A stretch of DNA of 64,000 nt from Aestuariimicrobium sp. p3-SID1156 (GCF_025144225.1 NZ_JALXXB010000007.1:1-64000), one strand, 5' to 3'; shown: positions 1 to 10,174, counted from the stretch's first letter. Made by a program: numbers and translations. The notes: generated by a model not told the origin, from the sequence alone.

Positions 1-51
1 TATCGGCGGCCATCCTGTCGATGATGGTGGAGGCCCCGGAACTGGAGGCGG
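1..51. other. Window edge, possible gene fragment, unassigned
   Basis: Short stretch left of the C/G homopolymer. The plus frame beginning at base 3 and one minus frame both read as plausible protein, but neither has a start or stop inside the window, so the coding strand cannot be decided. It may be the end or beginning of a gene that lies mostly outside the window. Confidence 0.2.
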
Positions 52-75
52 CCCCCCCCCCCCCGGGGGGGGGGG
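52..75. repeat. C13G11 homopolymer palindrome
   Basis: Thirteen C are followed directly by eleven G, forming a near-perfect self-complementary tract with no loop. It lies just downstream of the frameshifted minus-strand gene ending at 101. Such a tract is very prone to sequencing and assembly error, and its true length is uncertain. A biological slippage tract is possible but is not supported by any open gene crossing it. Confidence 0.8.
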
Positions 76-100
76 CGACGTCGTGTTCAGGGAGTGTGCG

Positions 101-689
101 TCACCCGGGGCTTCGCGTCCCCTCCCAGGACATCGGTGTGCGGCCGATCAGCCCCAGCCGTGTGAGCTCTTCCTGGCCATACCGGAATCGTGACACCACT
201 CGTCGGACCTGGTGGAGTCCGGCCTCGTCGGTCGCCCCCATCACCACGTTCTGACGTCCCTTGATGTGGCCTTCACCGTCGGGACGTCCCCACCATCCAC
301 CTCGATCGTCACGGGAGTCGAGTCATACGGGTAGGTGAACTGTCGCCGGCTCTTCTCGTGGACGCCCACGGCCCCGCGCTGGGCAAGACCGAGCCACAGC
401 GGCCCGCGTGCCTGCGCCACCAGCCCGTCGATGAGCATCCAGAGCCCCACCGGGGCGCCGATGAGGGCGATGACGATGGCCTTCGCTCGAACCCCCTCGC
501 CGTCGGACCAGACGGCGCCGATCAGCCAGGACAGGACGAGGGTCAGAACGAGGATGGTGCCCCCGGTCCAGATCTGGTGGCGCGTGTCATGGGTGCTCTT
601 CGTGCCACCACGGAGTCGACCGGGCCGAAGTTCGCGGCAGCGGCCGCAGCGTGAAGTCGCGCAAGGGCGTTCTGGGCAGCGGCTGCCAT
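101..689 (-). pseudogene. Two-TM membrane protein gene with two apparent frameshifts
   Basis: No single frame is open. Three minus-strand frames join into one sensible product. From ATG 689 an Ala-rich start runs to about 600. A second frame holds two hydrophobic segments (GTILVLTLVLSWLIGAVW and a second near AIVIALIGAPVGLWMLIDG) and runs to about 320. A third frame (GGWWGRPDGEGHIKGRQ onward) ends at TGA 101-103. Both junctions fit a one-base deletion. The repaired product would be roughly 195 residues with an N-terminal membrane hairpin and a soluble C-terminus; I do not recognise the family. Its place beside the C13G11 tract makes sequence error as likely as real decay. The start is uncertain because no clear ribosome site precedes 689. 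Confidence 0.5.
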
Positions 690-792
690 GGAGGGAATCT
701 AACGCAGCCAGCAGGCTGCCACGGGCGCGGTCGTCAGCACCGGAGGAGCTCTGGCGCCAATGGCACCGAAGACGCATCTGCTCGCGCCGCCG

Positions 793-1632
793 TCAGCGCG
801 GAGCCTTCTGACACGCCGGGCAGAAGTAGGAGCTTCGATTCATGAACGGCTCTCGCACAATCGGACGCCCGCAGCGCAAGCAGGGCTGGCCTTCTCGCCC
901 GTAGGCAGCCAGGCCGCGCTCGAAGTAGCCGGACTCACCGTTGACGTTCACGTACAGGGCGTCGAAGGAGGTTCCACCCGCCTCCAATGCTTCGGCGAGC
1001 ACTTCGCGGCCATGGTCGAGCACCTCGCCGAGGCGCCGCACCGACAGCTCCATCCCAGGCTTCTCGTAGTGAACCCGGGCTCGCCACAGCGTCTCATCGA
1101 CATAGATGTTGCCGTAGCCACTGACCACCGTCTGGCTCAACAGGAGCCGCTTGATCCCGGAACGGCTACGCCGGATCCGCGCGACCACGGCTTCCTGGTC
1201 ATACTCGGTCGACAGTGGGTCCGGCGCGATGTGGGCGATCTCGGGCGGCAATTCCGCTCCCCCACTACTCAGGGACAGCCCACCGAACATGCGCTGGTCG
1301 ACGAACCTCAGCTGCGTCCCATCAGAGAGGGTGAACAGGACTCGGGTGTTCCGCAGGTGTTCGTCCTCGGGGTGGTTCACCCGGAACTGCCCGCTCATGC
1401 CCAGGTGGGCGAGCATGGCGTCGCCGTCGTCGAACGGTAGCCACAAGTACTTCCCGCGACGACGCGGGATGGCGAAGGTGCGCCCGGCCAGATCGGCTTC
1501 GAAGCCAGCGATCCCACCGTCGTGCTTGCGCACGGGACGCGGGTGGAGCGCCTCGACGGCCTCGATGGTGCGTCCGGTGATGTTCTCTGCGAGGCCGAGT
1601 CTCACCGACTCGACCTCGGGCAGCTCAGGCAT
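793..1632 (-). CDS. mutM: Formamidopyrimidine-DNA glycosylase
   Basis: Base-excision repair enzyme that removes 8-oxoguanine and FaPy lesions and nicks the resulting AP site. Seen: 279 residues beginning MPELPEVES, giving the N-terminal Pro2 nucleophile and Glu3. Lys61 sits where the family has its conserved catalytic-loop lysine. The C-terminal zinc finger has Cys251, Cys254, Cys271 and Cys274, with Arg266 inside it. Length and start are normal for Fpg. Its ATG overlaps the rnc stop by 8 bases (ATGCCTGA), so the two genes are translationally coupled. rnc-mutM adjacency is standard in actinobacteria and the pair closes the block that starts at rsmD. It is distinguished from the related Nei glycosylases by the MPELPEVE start. 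Confidence 0.97.
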   Translation of the reverse strand: MPELPEVESVRLGLAENITGRTIEAVEALHPRPVRKHDGGIAGFEADLAGRTFAIPRRRGKYLWLPFDDGDAMLAHLGMSGQFRVNHPEDEHLRNTRVLFTLSDGTQLRFVDQRMFGGLSLSSGGAELPPEIAHIAPDPLSTEYDQEAVVARIRRSRSGIKRLLLSQTVVSGYGNIYVDETLWRARVHYEKPGMELSVRRLGEVLDHGREVLAEALEAGGTSFDALYVNVNGESGYFERGLAAYGREGQPCLRCGRPIVREPFMNRSSYFCPACQKAPR

Positions 1633-2308
1633 CGCGGGCGGCCAACGCCTTGAAGGCGGCGCCGGCGGCGATCATCTCGGCACCCCGTTTGGTGGTGCTG
1701 ATGCCGTTGCCCAGGGGCGCATCATCGATGAGCACAACCGCTTGGAAACGACGGTCGTGCTCGGGTCCTGACTGGGTCACCTCATAGACCGGGACGCCAT
1801 GACCGCCCGCCGCGCAGGCTTCCTGCAGGGATGTCTTCCAGTCCAGACTAGGCCCCATCAGCGCGGCCTCCTGGATCAGGGGAACGAACAGATGCTGGAC
1901 CAGCTTGGTCGCAGCCGCCTGGTCGGTGATCCAGGCCGCCCCGATCAGTGCCTCCAGTGCGTCGGCCAGGATCGACGTCTTGTCGCTGCCGCGGGTGTTG
2001 ATCTCGCCCTGCCCGAGTTTGACCATCGAGCCGATCGCCAGCGAGCGCGCCACCTCGGCCAGACTGTGCGAACTCACGATCGCTGCTCGCATCTTCGCCA
2101 AACGTCCTTCGGGGAAGTCGGGGTAGCTGCGGTACAGGTGGTCGGTGACCACGACCCCGAGCACGGCGTCCCCCAGGAACTCGAGACGCTCGTTGTGCGG
2201 CACGCCGCCGTTCTCATAGGCCCAGGAACGATGGGTCAGGGCAAGCTCAAGGAGCTGGGCGTCCATCGGGACACCCAGCTCCTGGAGTAGATCAGCGAAG
2301 CGGCTCAC
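1625..2308 (-). CDS. rnc: Ribonuclease III
   Basis: Double-strand-specific endoribonuclease that processes rRNA precursors and structured mRNAs. Seen: 227 residues. The RNase III signature NERLEFLGDAVLG spans about 39-51, with Glu43 and Asp47 as metal ligands. The second acidic pair is Asp116 and Glu119 in ADALEALIGA. A double-stranded-RNA-binding domain covers the last 70 or so residues and ends in the GISTTKRGAEMIAAGAAF helix. Length is normal. It lies 20 bases downstream of rpmF and overlaps mutM by 8 bases, so it is probably expressed from the rsmD/coaD/DUF177/rpmF block. Confidence 0.97.
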   Translation of the reverse strand: MSRFADLLQELGVPMDAQLLELALTHRSWAYENGGVPHNERLEFLGDAVLGVVVTDHLYRSYPDFPEGRLAKMRAAIVSSHSLAEVARSLAIGSMVKLGQGEINTRGSDKTSILADALEALIGAAWITDQAAATKLVQHLFVPLIQEAALMGPSLDWKTSLQEACAAGGHGVPVYEVTQSGPEHDRRFQAVVLIDDAPLGNGISTTKRGAEMIAAGAAFKALAARDA

Positions 2309-2328
2309 CGCTCAGGCCAACGCCTCAC

Positions 2329-2520
2329 TCAGGCGTCGAGCACCTGGCGACGCTCACCCTTGGGGCCGTACTGGCCGCAGGCGGGGCAAGCGGTGTGCGG
2401 CAGGTGGGCCTCACGGCAAGCAGGGTTGACGCAGGTCACCACGTTCACCGCAGCAGCCTTCCACTGCGCGCGGCGGCTGCGGGTGTTGCTGCGGGACATC
2501 TTCCGCTTGGGAACAGCCAC
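2329..2520 (-). CDS. rpmF: 50S ribosomal protein L32 (zinc-binding form)
   Basis: Small large-subunit protein. Seen: 63 residues starting [17 protein letters not shown], the L32 basic tail, followed by four cysteines in CVNPAC and CPACG, so this is the zinc-containing type. The first pair is spaced CX4C rather than the usual CX2C. The gene sits between DUF177 and rnc, the common bacterial order. A purine-rich GAGGAGAA ribosome site precedes the ATG. Confidence 0.96.
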   Translation of the reverse strand: MAVPKRKMSRSNTRSRRAQWKAAAVNVVTCVNPACREAHLPHTACPACGQYGPKGERRQVLDA

Positions 2521-2591
2521 GGTTCTTCTCCTCGTTCATCCGACCCGGTTGGGCCACGAAATCTCAATGCTGACCGGCTGGGCCGGAGGGC

Positions 2592-3143
2592 TCAGTTCTC
2601 GTCCGTCTCCCCGACCAGGTCCATGAGCTTCCCCCAGCGGGGGTCGACCCTGTCACCATGGTCGTGCTCGGGATCATCGTTCAGGTTGGTGCCACAGGTT
2701 GGGCACAGACCCGCACAATCTTCCCTGCACAGGGGGGTGAACGGCAAATCGAGCACCACAGCGTCACGGATCACGGGCTCCAGGTCAATGCGCTCATCGA
2801 CCACGAAGTACGCGTCCTCCTCAGCGTCCTTGTCGGAGTAGAAGTACAGCTCCTGCAGGTCGAGGGACATCTCGTCCTCGATACCCACCAGACAGCGTGC
2901 ACACTCCCCCTCCAGCTCCACCTCAGCGGTTCCGGAGACGTAGACACCCTCCACGACGGACTCGAGCTTGAGGTCGAGTCCGATGGGAGAGCCCTGCGGC
3001 ACCCTGACCATCTCGATCCCGATTCCCTCCGGAGCAGGGACGGTCCGGTCCACCTGGCGCATCGTTCCGGCACGCCGGCCAAGCTCGTGCACCTCGAGAA
3101 CGAGAGGCGAGCGGGCGTCCAGGGAGCGCTGGGGGGAATTCAT
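2592..3143 (-). CDS. YceD/DUF177 family protein
   Basis: Conserved protein that in bacteria and plants is linked to 23S rRNA accumulation. Seen: about 183 residues from ATG 3143. Two cysteines lie in the CARC motif and more near CREDCAGLCPTCG, with an acidic C-terminus. An upstream in-frame GTG at 3164 would add seven residues, but only the ATG at 3143 has a well-spaced AGAAGG ribosome site, so it is chosen. Known: DUF177 is almost always directly upstream of rpmF, as here (71 bases). Inference: co-expression with L32 in large-subunit assembly. The biochemical role is not established. Confidence 0.9.
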   Translation of the reverse strand: MNSPQRSLDARSPLVLEVHELGRRAGTMRQVDRTVPAPEGIGIEMVRVPQGSPIGLDLKLESVVEGVYVSGTAEVELEGECARCLVGIEDEMSLDLQELYFYSDKDAEEDAYFVVDERIDLEPVIRDAVVLDLPFTPLCREDCAGLCPTCGTNLNDDPEHDHGDRVDPRWGKLMDLVGETDEN

Positions 3144-3204
3144 GACCTTGACCTTCTGCACCACCAGGGGCTGGGGGCGTTGATGACCGACGCACTACTC
3201 TACG

Positions 3205-3711
3205 TCACTCCGGGCCGCGGACCAAACCCTCCCGCAGGTCGCGGCTGCGCGCCACCAGAGCCTGGTTCGCGACCGCCGGCAGGAAGGCCGACACGTCGCC
3301 ACCGAAGCGCGCCATCTGCCGCATCATGGACGAGGACACCGTGCCGTACTCGGGGCTGGCTGGCAGGAAGACGGTCTCGATGTCGCCCACGTGCTCGTTC
3401 ATGTGCGCCATCTGCAGTTCAAAGTCGAAATCGGACGCGAACCGCAATCCCTTGACGATCGCGCCCGCTCCGTGGTGCCTGCAGAAGTCCACCAGCAGCC
3501 CGTCGATGATGTCGACAGTCACCACTCCGGGCACCTCGTGCAGCGCGGCCTCAATCAGGTCAACCCGTTCCTCGGCGGTGAACAGGGACTGCTTGGTGGA
3601 GTTGCGACCCACCGCGACGACCACCTCACCGAACAGGTGGGCGGCGCGATTGATGACGTCCAGGTGCCCGAGGGTGATCGGGTCGAAGGACCCGGGGCAG
3701 ACGACCTTCAT
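3205..3711 (-). CDS. coaD: Phosphopantetheine adenylyltransferase
   Basis: Fourth step of coenzyme A synthesis: 4'-phosphopantetheine plus ATP gives dephospho-CoA and pyrophosphate. Seen: the nucleotidyltransferase start CPGSFDPITLGHLD with the TLGH motif, and the C-terminal GTVSSSMMRQMA stretch that corresponds to the ISSTxxR loop. Length, 168 residues, is normal. Two adjacent ATG codons are possible (3714, 3711). The second is preferred because GGAGG lies at a workable distance, and its ATG shares a base with the rsmD stop (TGATG). rsmD-coaD coupling is common. Confidence 0.96.
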   Translation of the reverse strand: MKVVCPGSFDPITLGHLDVINRAAHLFGEVVVAVGRNSTKQSLFTAEERVDLIEAALHEVPGVVTVDIIDGLLVDFCRHHGAGAIVKGLRFASDFDFELQMAHMNEHVGDIETVFLPASPEYGTVSSSMMRQMARFGGDVSAFLPAVANQALVARSRDLREGLVRGPE

Positions 3712-4334
3712 CATTCCTCCTGCGTCGTGGTGCTGTCAGTGCCCTCGCCAGTGGCCACTAGGGGGGCGAACCAGTACAGCGTGGTGTCACCGTAGCGGCG
3801 CGACCAGCTCTCGGTGCCCGGCACGGCGGGCGGGCTGCTGCGCCCGGCACGTTCGACGATCACCACCCCGTCAGGACGCACCCAGCCCTGCGCCAGGACT
3901 GATTCCAGCACGGCGTCCAGTGTCGCGGTGTCCACCCCATAGGGCGGGTCCAGCCACACCACGTCGAAGGCCGGGTCCGGATTCGGCACGCTGACGGTGG
4001 TCTCCACCGGGCCCTGCCGCAATTGCGCGGGCAGCCCACTGGCCTCGATGTTGCGACGAATCACCGCCGCCGCCCGGGGGTTCGACTCGACCAGGACGAC
4101 CCGCTCGGCACCGCGGCTGGCCGCCTCCAGCCCCACCGCGCCCGATCCGGCATACAGATCCAGGAAGGCCAGGCCGTCCAGCTGCTGCTCCGCGCTGAGG
4201 TCGCCGCTGCCGTTCCAGCTCGCCAGCACGTTGAAGAAGGCTTCGCGGACCCGGTCGGAGGTGGGACGCGTCGAATCCCCGCTGGGGGTCTCCAGACGGC
4301 GACCACCGGCGAGCCCAGCCACGATCCGGCTCAT
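3711..4334 (-). CDS. rsmD: 16S rRNA (guanine966-N2)-methyltransferase
   Basis: Adds a methyl group to G966 of 16S rRNA in the small subunit, using S-adenosylmethionine. Seen: 207 residues with RIVAGLAGGRRLETP at the N-terminus, the SAM-binding motif FLDLYAGSGAVGLEA around 58-71, and the catalytic DPPY motif at 129-132. Length and start fit the family. It heads the minus-strand block that runs to mutM and overlaps coaD by one base. Upstream, a divergent gene starts at 4456, so the 120-base gap should contain its promoter. No clear boxes were identified there. Confidence 0.95.
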   Translation of the reverse strand: MSRIVAGLAGGRRLETPSGDSTRPTSDRVREAFFNVLASWNGSGDLSAEQQLDGLAFLDLYAGSGAVGLEAASRGAERVVLVESNPRAAAVIRRNIEASGLPAQLRQGPVETTVSVPNPDPAFDVVWLDPPYGVDTATLDAVLESVLAQGWVRPDGVVIVERAGRSSPPAVPGTESWSRRYGDTTLYWFAPLVATGEGTDSTTTQEE

Positions 4335-4455
4335 GGGACCACATTCCTGCTCATCACAAACAGCCTATCCACTGGGCGGGATGAAACTTGTGAGTCCGAT
4401 CACAAAGCGGGCCCCCGCGCTGTTCAGGTGCACTGTGACGGTGTTCAATGGGGAC

Positions 4456-4869
4456 ATGCAGCACATGGATAGCAACGAGCCCATTTCCGTCCTTGGTGAG
4501 GACACCGCCTGGGGTTACCTGGACAGTGCCGAAGTTGGCCGCTTGGCCACCGCTCTTGGCGAGCAGCCCGACATCTTCCCGGTCAACTATGTCGTTGACG
4601 GGCAGTCCGTTGTCTTCCGCACCGCCGAGGGAACCAAGCTTGCCGAGCTGGTCCTGAACCGTTGGGTCGCCTTCGAGGCCGACGGTTGGGATGACAAGGG
4701 CGGCTGGAGTGTCGTCCTGCGTGGCAAGGCGGAGCGCATCACCGACCCCGAGGAGCTCGAGCGCGCCGAGAAGCTCCCCCTACGCCCCTTCGTCAAGACT
4801 GTGAAGACGAACTTCGTGCGCATCCCGGCTGGCAAGATCACCGGTCGCTACTTCCGCTTCGGCGACTGA
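4456..4869 (+). CDS. Pyridoxamine 5'-phosphate oxidase-like flavin-binding protein
   Basis: Member of the FMN-binding split-barrel superfamily of the Pyridox_ox_2 / nitroimidazole-resistance type. Seen: 137 residues from ATG 4456 (a second ATG lies at 4465), with GRLATALGEQPDIFPVNYVV followed by a TAEGTKLAEL segment and a C-terminal KITGRYFRFGD. Known: such proteins bind FMN or F420 and reduce or sequester small molecules; substrates are seldom known. It is a lone plus-strand gene inserted between rsmD and recG, which are neighbours in many actinobacteria, and it is closed by the hairpin at 4910-4943. An open extension upstream of 4456 is antisense to rsmD and is not counted. Confidence 0.8.
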   Translation: MQHMDSNEPISVLGEDTAWGYLDSAEVGRLATALGEQPDIFPVNYVVDGQSVVFRTAEGTKLAELVLNRWVAFEADGWDDKGGWSVVLRGKAERITDPEELERAEKLPLRPFVKTVKTNFVRIPAGKITGRYFRFGD

Positions 4870-4909
4870 TCACCAGCGGCGCCGCCGCCCATTCCTTCGG
4901 AGAAAGCCA

Positions 4910-4943
4910 TTCGGCGCCCTGACAAGGAGGTCAGGGCGCCGAA
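4910..4943. terminator. Bidirectional hairpin terminator
   Basis: A perfect 14-bp stem (4910-4923 with 4930-4943) closes on a 6-base AAGGAG loop. It lies between the convergent ends of the flavin-fold gene (4869) and recG (5007), so it can serve both strands. There is no strong U run, as is usual in GC-rich actinobacteria. Confidence 0.8.
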
Positions 4944-5006
4944 GGCGTGGTGGAACGCCATCGCGTCGCCAGCGGCGCTTGTGGCAAGTCCCTCCTCGCA
5001 CGCCCC

Positions 5007-7238
5007 TCAGGAGCGTTCCAACCAGTCCCCCGCTGCCAGGAGCTCGGTCTGGCGAACGATGTCGGCCAGATAGGGGTTCTCGCGTTTCGGATCCTCCTCC
5101 ACCAGCTTCTCGGCGACCTCGCGCGCCACGCTGATCAGGTCGGCGTGCTCCAGGACGCGCAGGAGTTTCAGCGTGGACCGGGCTCCTGCCTGCGCTGCAC
5201 CCAGGATGTTGCCCTCACGGCGCGCCTCGAGGTCTGCCTCAGCCAGCGCAAAGCCGTCGCGGGTCGCGGCGACCGCCTCGAGCCGCCTGACCGCCGGCAT
5301 GCTCCCACCGGCGTGGGAGACCAACAGGCAGAGCCCCGGGTGGCGCCCTCGGCCGATGCGTCCGCGCAGCTGGTGCAGCTGGGAGATGCCGAACCTGTCG
5401 GCGTCCATCACGACCATGACCGACGCATTCGGCACGTTCACGCCGACCTCGATGACGGTGGTGGCGACCAGGACGTCCAGCCTGCCCTCGGCGAAGGCGG
5501 CCATCACGCCCTCCTTGTCCCCGGCCGACATGCGTCCGTGGAGGGTCGCCAGCCGCAACCCGGACAGGGGCCCGCCGGCCAGTTCCTCGGCAAGGTCCTC
5601 CACCGTCACCGCCGGTGGCAGTTTCTCGGCATCCTCGTCCGAGAAGCTGGTGGCCGGGTCCTGGTCGGTGGCGTTCGCGCTGATCCTGGAGCAGACCACG
5701 AAGGCCTGGCGCCCTTCGGAGACCTCCTCGCGGATCCGTTGCCAGGCGCGTTCCAGCCACTGGGGGTGGGTGCTGGGGTTCACGACGGTGGTCTGCACCT
5801 CGGAGCGACCGGCCGGGATCTCCCGCAGGGAGCTGGTGGTGAGGTCACCGAAGACGGTCATCGCCACCGAGCGGGGGATCGGTGTGGCCGTCATGACGAG
5901 CACATGGGGACGCAGCTCACCGCGTTCCAGGAGGGCCGCGCGCTGTTCGACACCGAAGCGGTGCTGCTCGTCAACCACCACCAGGCCCAGGTCGGCGAAC
6001 ATGACCCGGTCGGAGAGGACCGCATGGGTCCCGATGATGATGCCCGCTTCACCACTGGCGATCTTGAGCAGCGCCGCCTTCTTCTGCGCTGTCGTCATGC
6101 TGCCGGTCAGCAGCACCACCTCGGTGGCCTGCTCCGGAGCACCCAGCACCTGACCGGCAGCCAGACCACCCATCAGTTCCCGCAGGGAGTCGTAGTGCTG
6201 GGCAGCGAGCACTTCCGTGGGGGCCATCAGCACCGCCTGCTGCCCGGAATCGATGGCGCGGCACATCGCCCGCAGTGCCACCAGGGTCTTGCCGGAGCCG
6301 ACTTCGCCCTGCAGCAGTCGCTGCATGGGGTGCGACCTGGCCATGTCGTCCATGACCTCGCGGCTGACGGCCTGCTGGCCCTCGGTGAGCTCGAATGGGA
6401 GCTGGGCATCGAGCGCATCCAGCAAGCCGTCCCGGCGTCCCAGGAGGCTGGGCGCCGCCGAATGGGCGGCATCGGCACGCCGGTAGGCCATGGTCAGCTG
6501 GAGGCCGAGCGCTTCGTCGAAACGAAGACGTTCCAGACCGCGATCGACCTTGTCGCGGGTGTCAGGAAGGTGGACGTCGTGAAAGGCCTGCTGCAGGGTC
6601 GGCAGGTCGAGTTCGTCCAGGACCCATTCCGGCAGGGGCTCGGCAAGGTTGGGCAGTTGGTCAAGCACCAGCGCCACCACCCCGGAGATGCTCCAGGTCG
6701 GCAGTGCCGAGGTCTGAGGGTAGAGCCCGATCAGCCCCGAGCGGCTGACCGCCTCGACGATCTCGTGGTCGTTCTCCTTCCCCACGATCTCGCCGCGCGG
6801 GCCCAACATCACGAAGGTGGGGTGGGTCATCTGGAGTTGGCGATTGAACTGGGTCACCTTGCCGACGAAGATGCCCCGCCGGGAGGCGCTCAGCTGCCGC
6901 ACCCAGTAGTCCCGCACCCGCGGCTTCTTGCTGAAGAAGGTCAGTTCCATGGACGCGGTGCCATCGCTCACGGTGGCCACCACACGCCTGCGCGGTTCCT
7001 GCCCCACCTGGTCGACCCTGGTCACGTGCGCCACGATCGCAGCCGACTCGCCGATGGCCAGCTCGGCGAGGCTGGAGTTCTCTGTACCGCTGAAGTATCG
7101 ACGAGGAATGTGTCGCAGAAGGTCACCGACGGTGTGGACGCGCAACTTCTCGTAGGGCTTGGCAGTCTTGTCCCCCACCATCGACTGCAACGGGGCGTTG
7201 AGTCGGGCGAAGGTGTCTGTCTGCCAGCGCGTGTCCAC
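5007..7238 (-). CDS. recG: ATP-dependent DNA helicase RecG
   Basis: Branch-migrating helicase that remodels stalled forks and Holliday junctions. Seen: 743 residues. An N-terminal wedge/OB region covers about 30-150. Walker A GEVGSGKT is at 311-318 and the DEQH box at 423-426. MTATPIPRS (motif III) follows, then the second RecA domain with the QLRGRIGRG motif and the C-terminal RecG tail. Start is GTG at 7238. rpmB lies upstream with 150 bases between, containing a hairpin. In many actinobacteria a DAK-type phosphatase gene sits between rpmB and recG; none is present here. Length and motifs are normal. Confidence 0.97.
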   Translation of the reverse strand: MDTRWQTDTFARLNAPLQSMVGDKTAKPYEKLRVHTVGDLLRHIPRRYFSGTENSSLAELAIGESAAIVAHVTRVDQVGQEPRRRVVATVSDGTASMELTFFSKKPRVRDYWVRQLSASRRGIFVGKVTQFNRQLQMTHPTFVMLGPRGEIVGKENDHEIVEAVSRSGLIGLYPQTSALPTWSISGVVALVLDQLPNLAEPLPEWVLDELDLPTLQQAFHDVHLPDTRDKVDRGLERLRFDEALGLQLTMAYRRADAAHSAAPSLLGRRDGLLDALDAQLPFELTEGQQAVSREVMDDMARSHPMQRLLQGEVGSGKTLVALRAMCRAIDSGQQAVLMAPTEVLAAQHYDSLRELMGGLAAGQVLGAPEQATEVVLLTGSMTTAQKKAALLKIASGEAGIIIGTHAVLSDRVMFADLGLVVVDEQHRFGVEQRAALLERGELRPHVLVMTATPIPRSVAMTVFGDLTTSSLREIPAGRSEVQTTVVNPSTHPQWLERAWQRIREEVSEGRQAFVVCSRISANATDQDPATSFSDEDAEKLPPAVTVEDLAEELAGGPLSGLRLATLHGRMSAGDKEGVMAAFAEGRLDVLVATTVIEVGVNVPNASVMVVMDADRFGISQLHQLRGRIGRGRHPGLCLLVSHAGGSMPAVRRLEAVAATRDGFALAEADLEARREGNILGAAQAGARSTLKLLRVLEHADLISVAREVAEKLVEEDPKRENPYLADIVRQTELLAAGDWLERS

Positions 7239-7314
7239 CCCTGCAGGCTAGCGAACCCCTCCGACAGGACCTGCGATTGCCTGCGGGTGGGAGGACGGCC
7301 CCCAGGGAGAACAG

Positions 7315-7343
7315 CGAGGAGCCCGCCGGTGGCGGGCTCCTCG
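7315..7343 (-). terminator. Hairpin terminator after rpmB
   Basis: A perfect 13-bp stem (7315-7327 with 7331-7343) with a GGT loop, 46 bases downstream of the rpmB stop and upstream of recG. It probably ends the rpmB transcript and insulates recG. Confidence 0.75.
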
Positions 7344-7388
7344 TCACTGTTCGGGGGTCGTCGGCTCAGCCGGCGCGACCGGATGGGG

Positions 7389-7574
7389 TCAGCGGGTGAC
7401 CTTGCCGGCCTTGATGCAGGACGTGCACACGTTCAGGCGCTTGGGGGCACCGTTGACGGTCGCACGAACGCGCTGGATGTTCGGGTTCCAGCGACGGTTG
7501 GTCTTCTTCTTCGACCAGGGCACGTTGTGGCCAAAGCTGGGTCCCTTGGCGCAGACATCGCACACAGCAGCCAT
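7389..7574 (-). CDS. rpmB: 50S ribosomal protein L28 (zinc-ribbon form)
   Basis: Large-subunit protein. Seen: 61 residues from ATG 7574, preceded by GAGGAGACACCC as ribosome site. It begins MAAVCDVCAKGPSFGHNV and ends LNVCTSCIKAGKVTR. The two CX2C pairs mark the zinc-containing L28 paralogue. The frame stays open far upstream of 7574, but that part is not L28-like and lacks a ribosome site. It is apparently monocistronic, with a hairpin directly downstream. Confidence 0.96.
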   Translation of the reverse strand: MAAVCDVCAKGPSFGHNVPWSKKKTNRRWNPNIQRVRATVNGAPKRLNVCTSCIKAGKVTR

Positions 7575-7739
7575 GGGTGTCTCCTCGTCTCTGTGCCGCG
7601 ACGACGCGCGGCAGAATCTGGTGGGTGGCAGCTGGGGCCGTGAGAGTGACCTCACCGGCTGCACAGCAACCTGACGATCATAGCGGCATGCGTCCGATTG
7701 CCCCAAATCGCGGGCCGGACACCGCCGTCGCGCCGTTCC

Positions 7740-9422
<1,683 letters not shown>

Positions 9423-9459
9423 GGGCTCCAGCCTAGCGCTAGCCGATATGCTCGCGACC

Positions 9460-10080
9460 ATGTCGCATGAGCGTCCCCTTGACCTGCCCCAGCCCGGGGC
9501 CCCCGGCCAGAACCCTGCGTTCGTCCGTCTGGCGATGCCGGCCGAGGCGTTGCAGATTGCTGAGATCCAGCGCCGCGACTGGGCGAAGGACCCGGCTCGA
9601 GCCCCCTTCCTGGCCGAGGTGGACCTGCAGCAGATGGCAGAGGTCTGGCACCGGGCGATCGTGCGTCCCCCGATGGCGCACTACCGGGTGCTGGTCGCCA
9701 CCGAGCCCACCGGACGCCCGCAGCCGGGCGCGTCCCCGGACCAGACGATGATGGCCCAGCGAGTCGTGGGTTTCGCCGCGATCGGCCCCTCGGAGGACGA
9801 GGATGCCGGGGTGCAGGACTCCGAGGTGCAAGAATTCCTGGTGGACGACATCGGCCACGACCTGGGCCACGAGGCCCGTCTGCTGAACGCGCTGGTTGAC
9901 ACCATGCGGGCCGATGGCTATCAGCGAGCGACGTGGTGGCTGAGCAGCACCGATGACCGGATGCGCGCCTTTCTGGTCGAGGCCGGCTGGGCACCTGATG
10001 GAGCCCATCGAGAACTCGGTTCCGAGGACGGGTCGCTGCGCCTGAAGCAGGTCCGCCTGCACACCGACATCTCCGCATGA
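9460..10080 (+). CDS. GNAT-family N-acetyltransferase
   Basis: Predicted acetyl-CoA-dependent acyltransferase of unknown substrate. Seen: about 206 residues from ATG 9460, with a degenerate GNAT fold. AFVRLAMPAEALQIAEIQRRD forms the first strand and helix; a central VVGFAAIGP strand and the C-terminal MRAFLVEAGWAPDGAHREL stretch are typical of the superfamily. The acetyl-CoA loop is not a clean Q/RxxGxG/A. No convincing ribosome site precedes 9460; an ATG at 9448 is an alternative, and a leaderless mRNA is possible. Divergent from rnj and convergent with the LmeA-like gene. Confidence 0.7.
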   Translation: MSHERPLDLPQPGAPGQNPAFVRLAMPAEALQIAEIQRRDWAKDPARAPFLAEVDLQQMAEVWHRAIVRPPMAHYRVLVATEPTGRPQPGASPDQTMMAQRVVGFAAIGPSEDEDAGVQDSEVQEFLVDDIGHDLGHEARLLNALVDTMRADGYQRATWWLSSTDDRMRAFLVEAGWAPDGAHRELGSEDGSLRLKQVRLHTDISA

Positions 10081-10174
10081 CCAGGCCTCACCACACCATG
10101 ACCCGGGTTGGGGGGCGCTGCCCGGCCCGTGAGCGCTCCAACGCCCTGACGGTGTGGGTGGGGGTGTGGCAGGC

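Noticed and set aside
4947..7643. Very long open plus-strand frame opposite recG and rpmB
   Set aside because: It is a shadow of GC-rich codon bias on the opposite strand. recG has all helicase motifs, and the antisense frame has Arg/Gly/His-rich composition and no recognisable domain.
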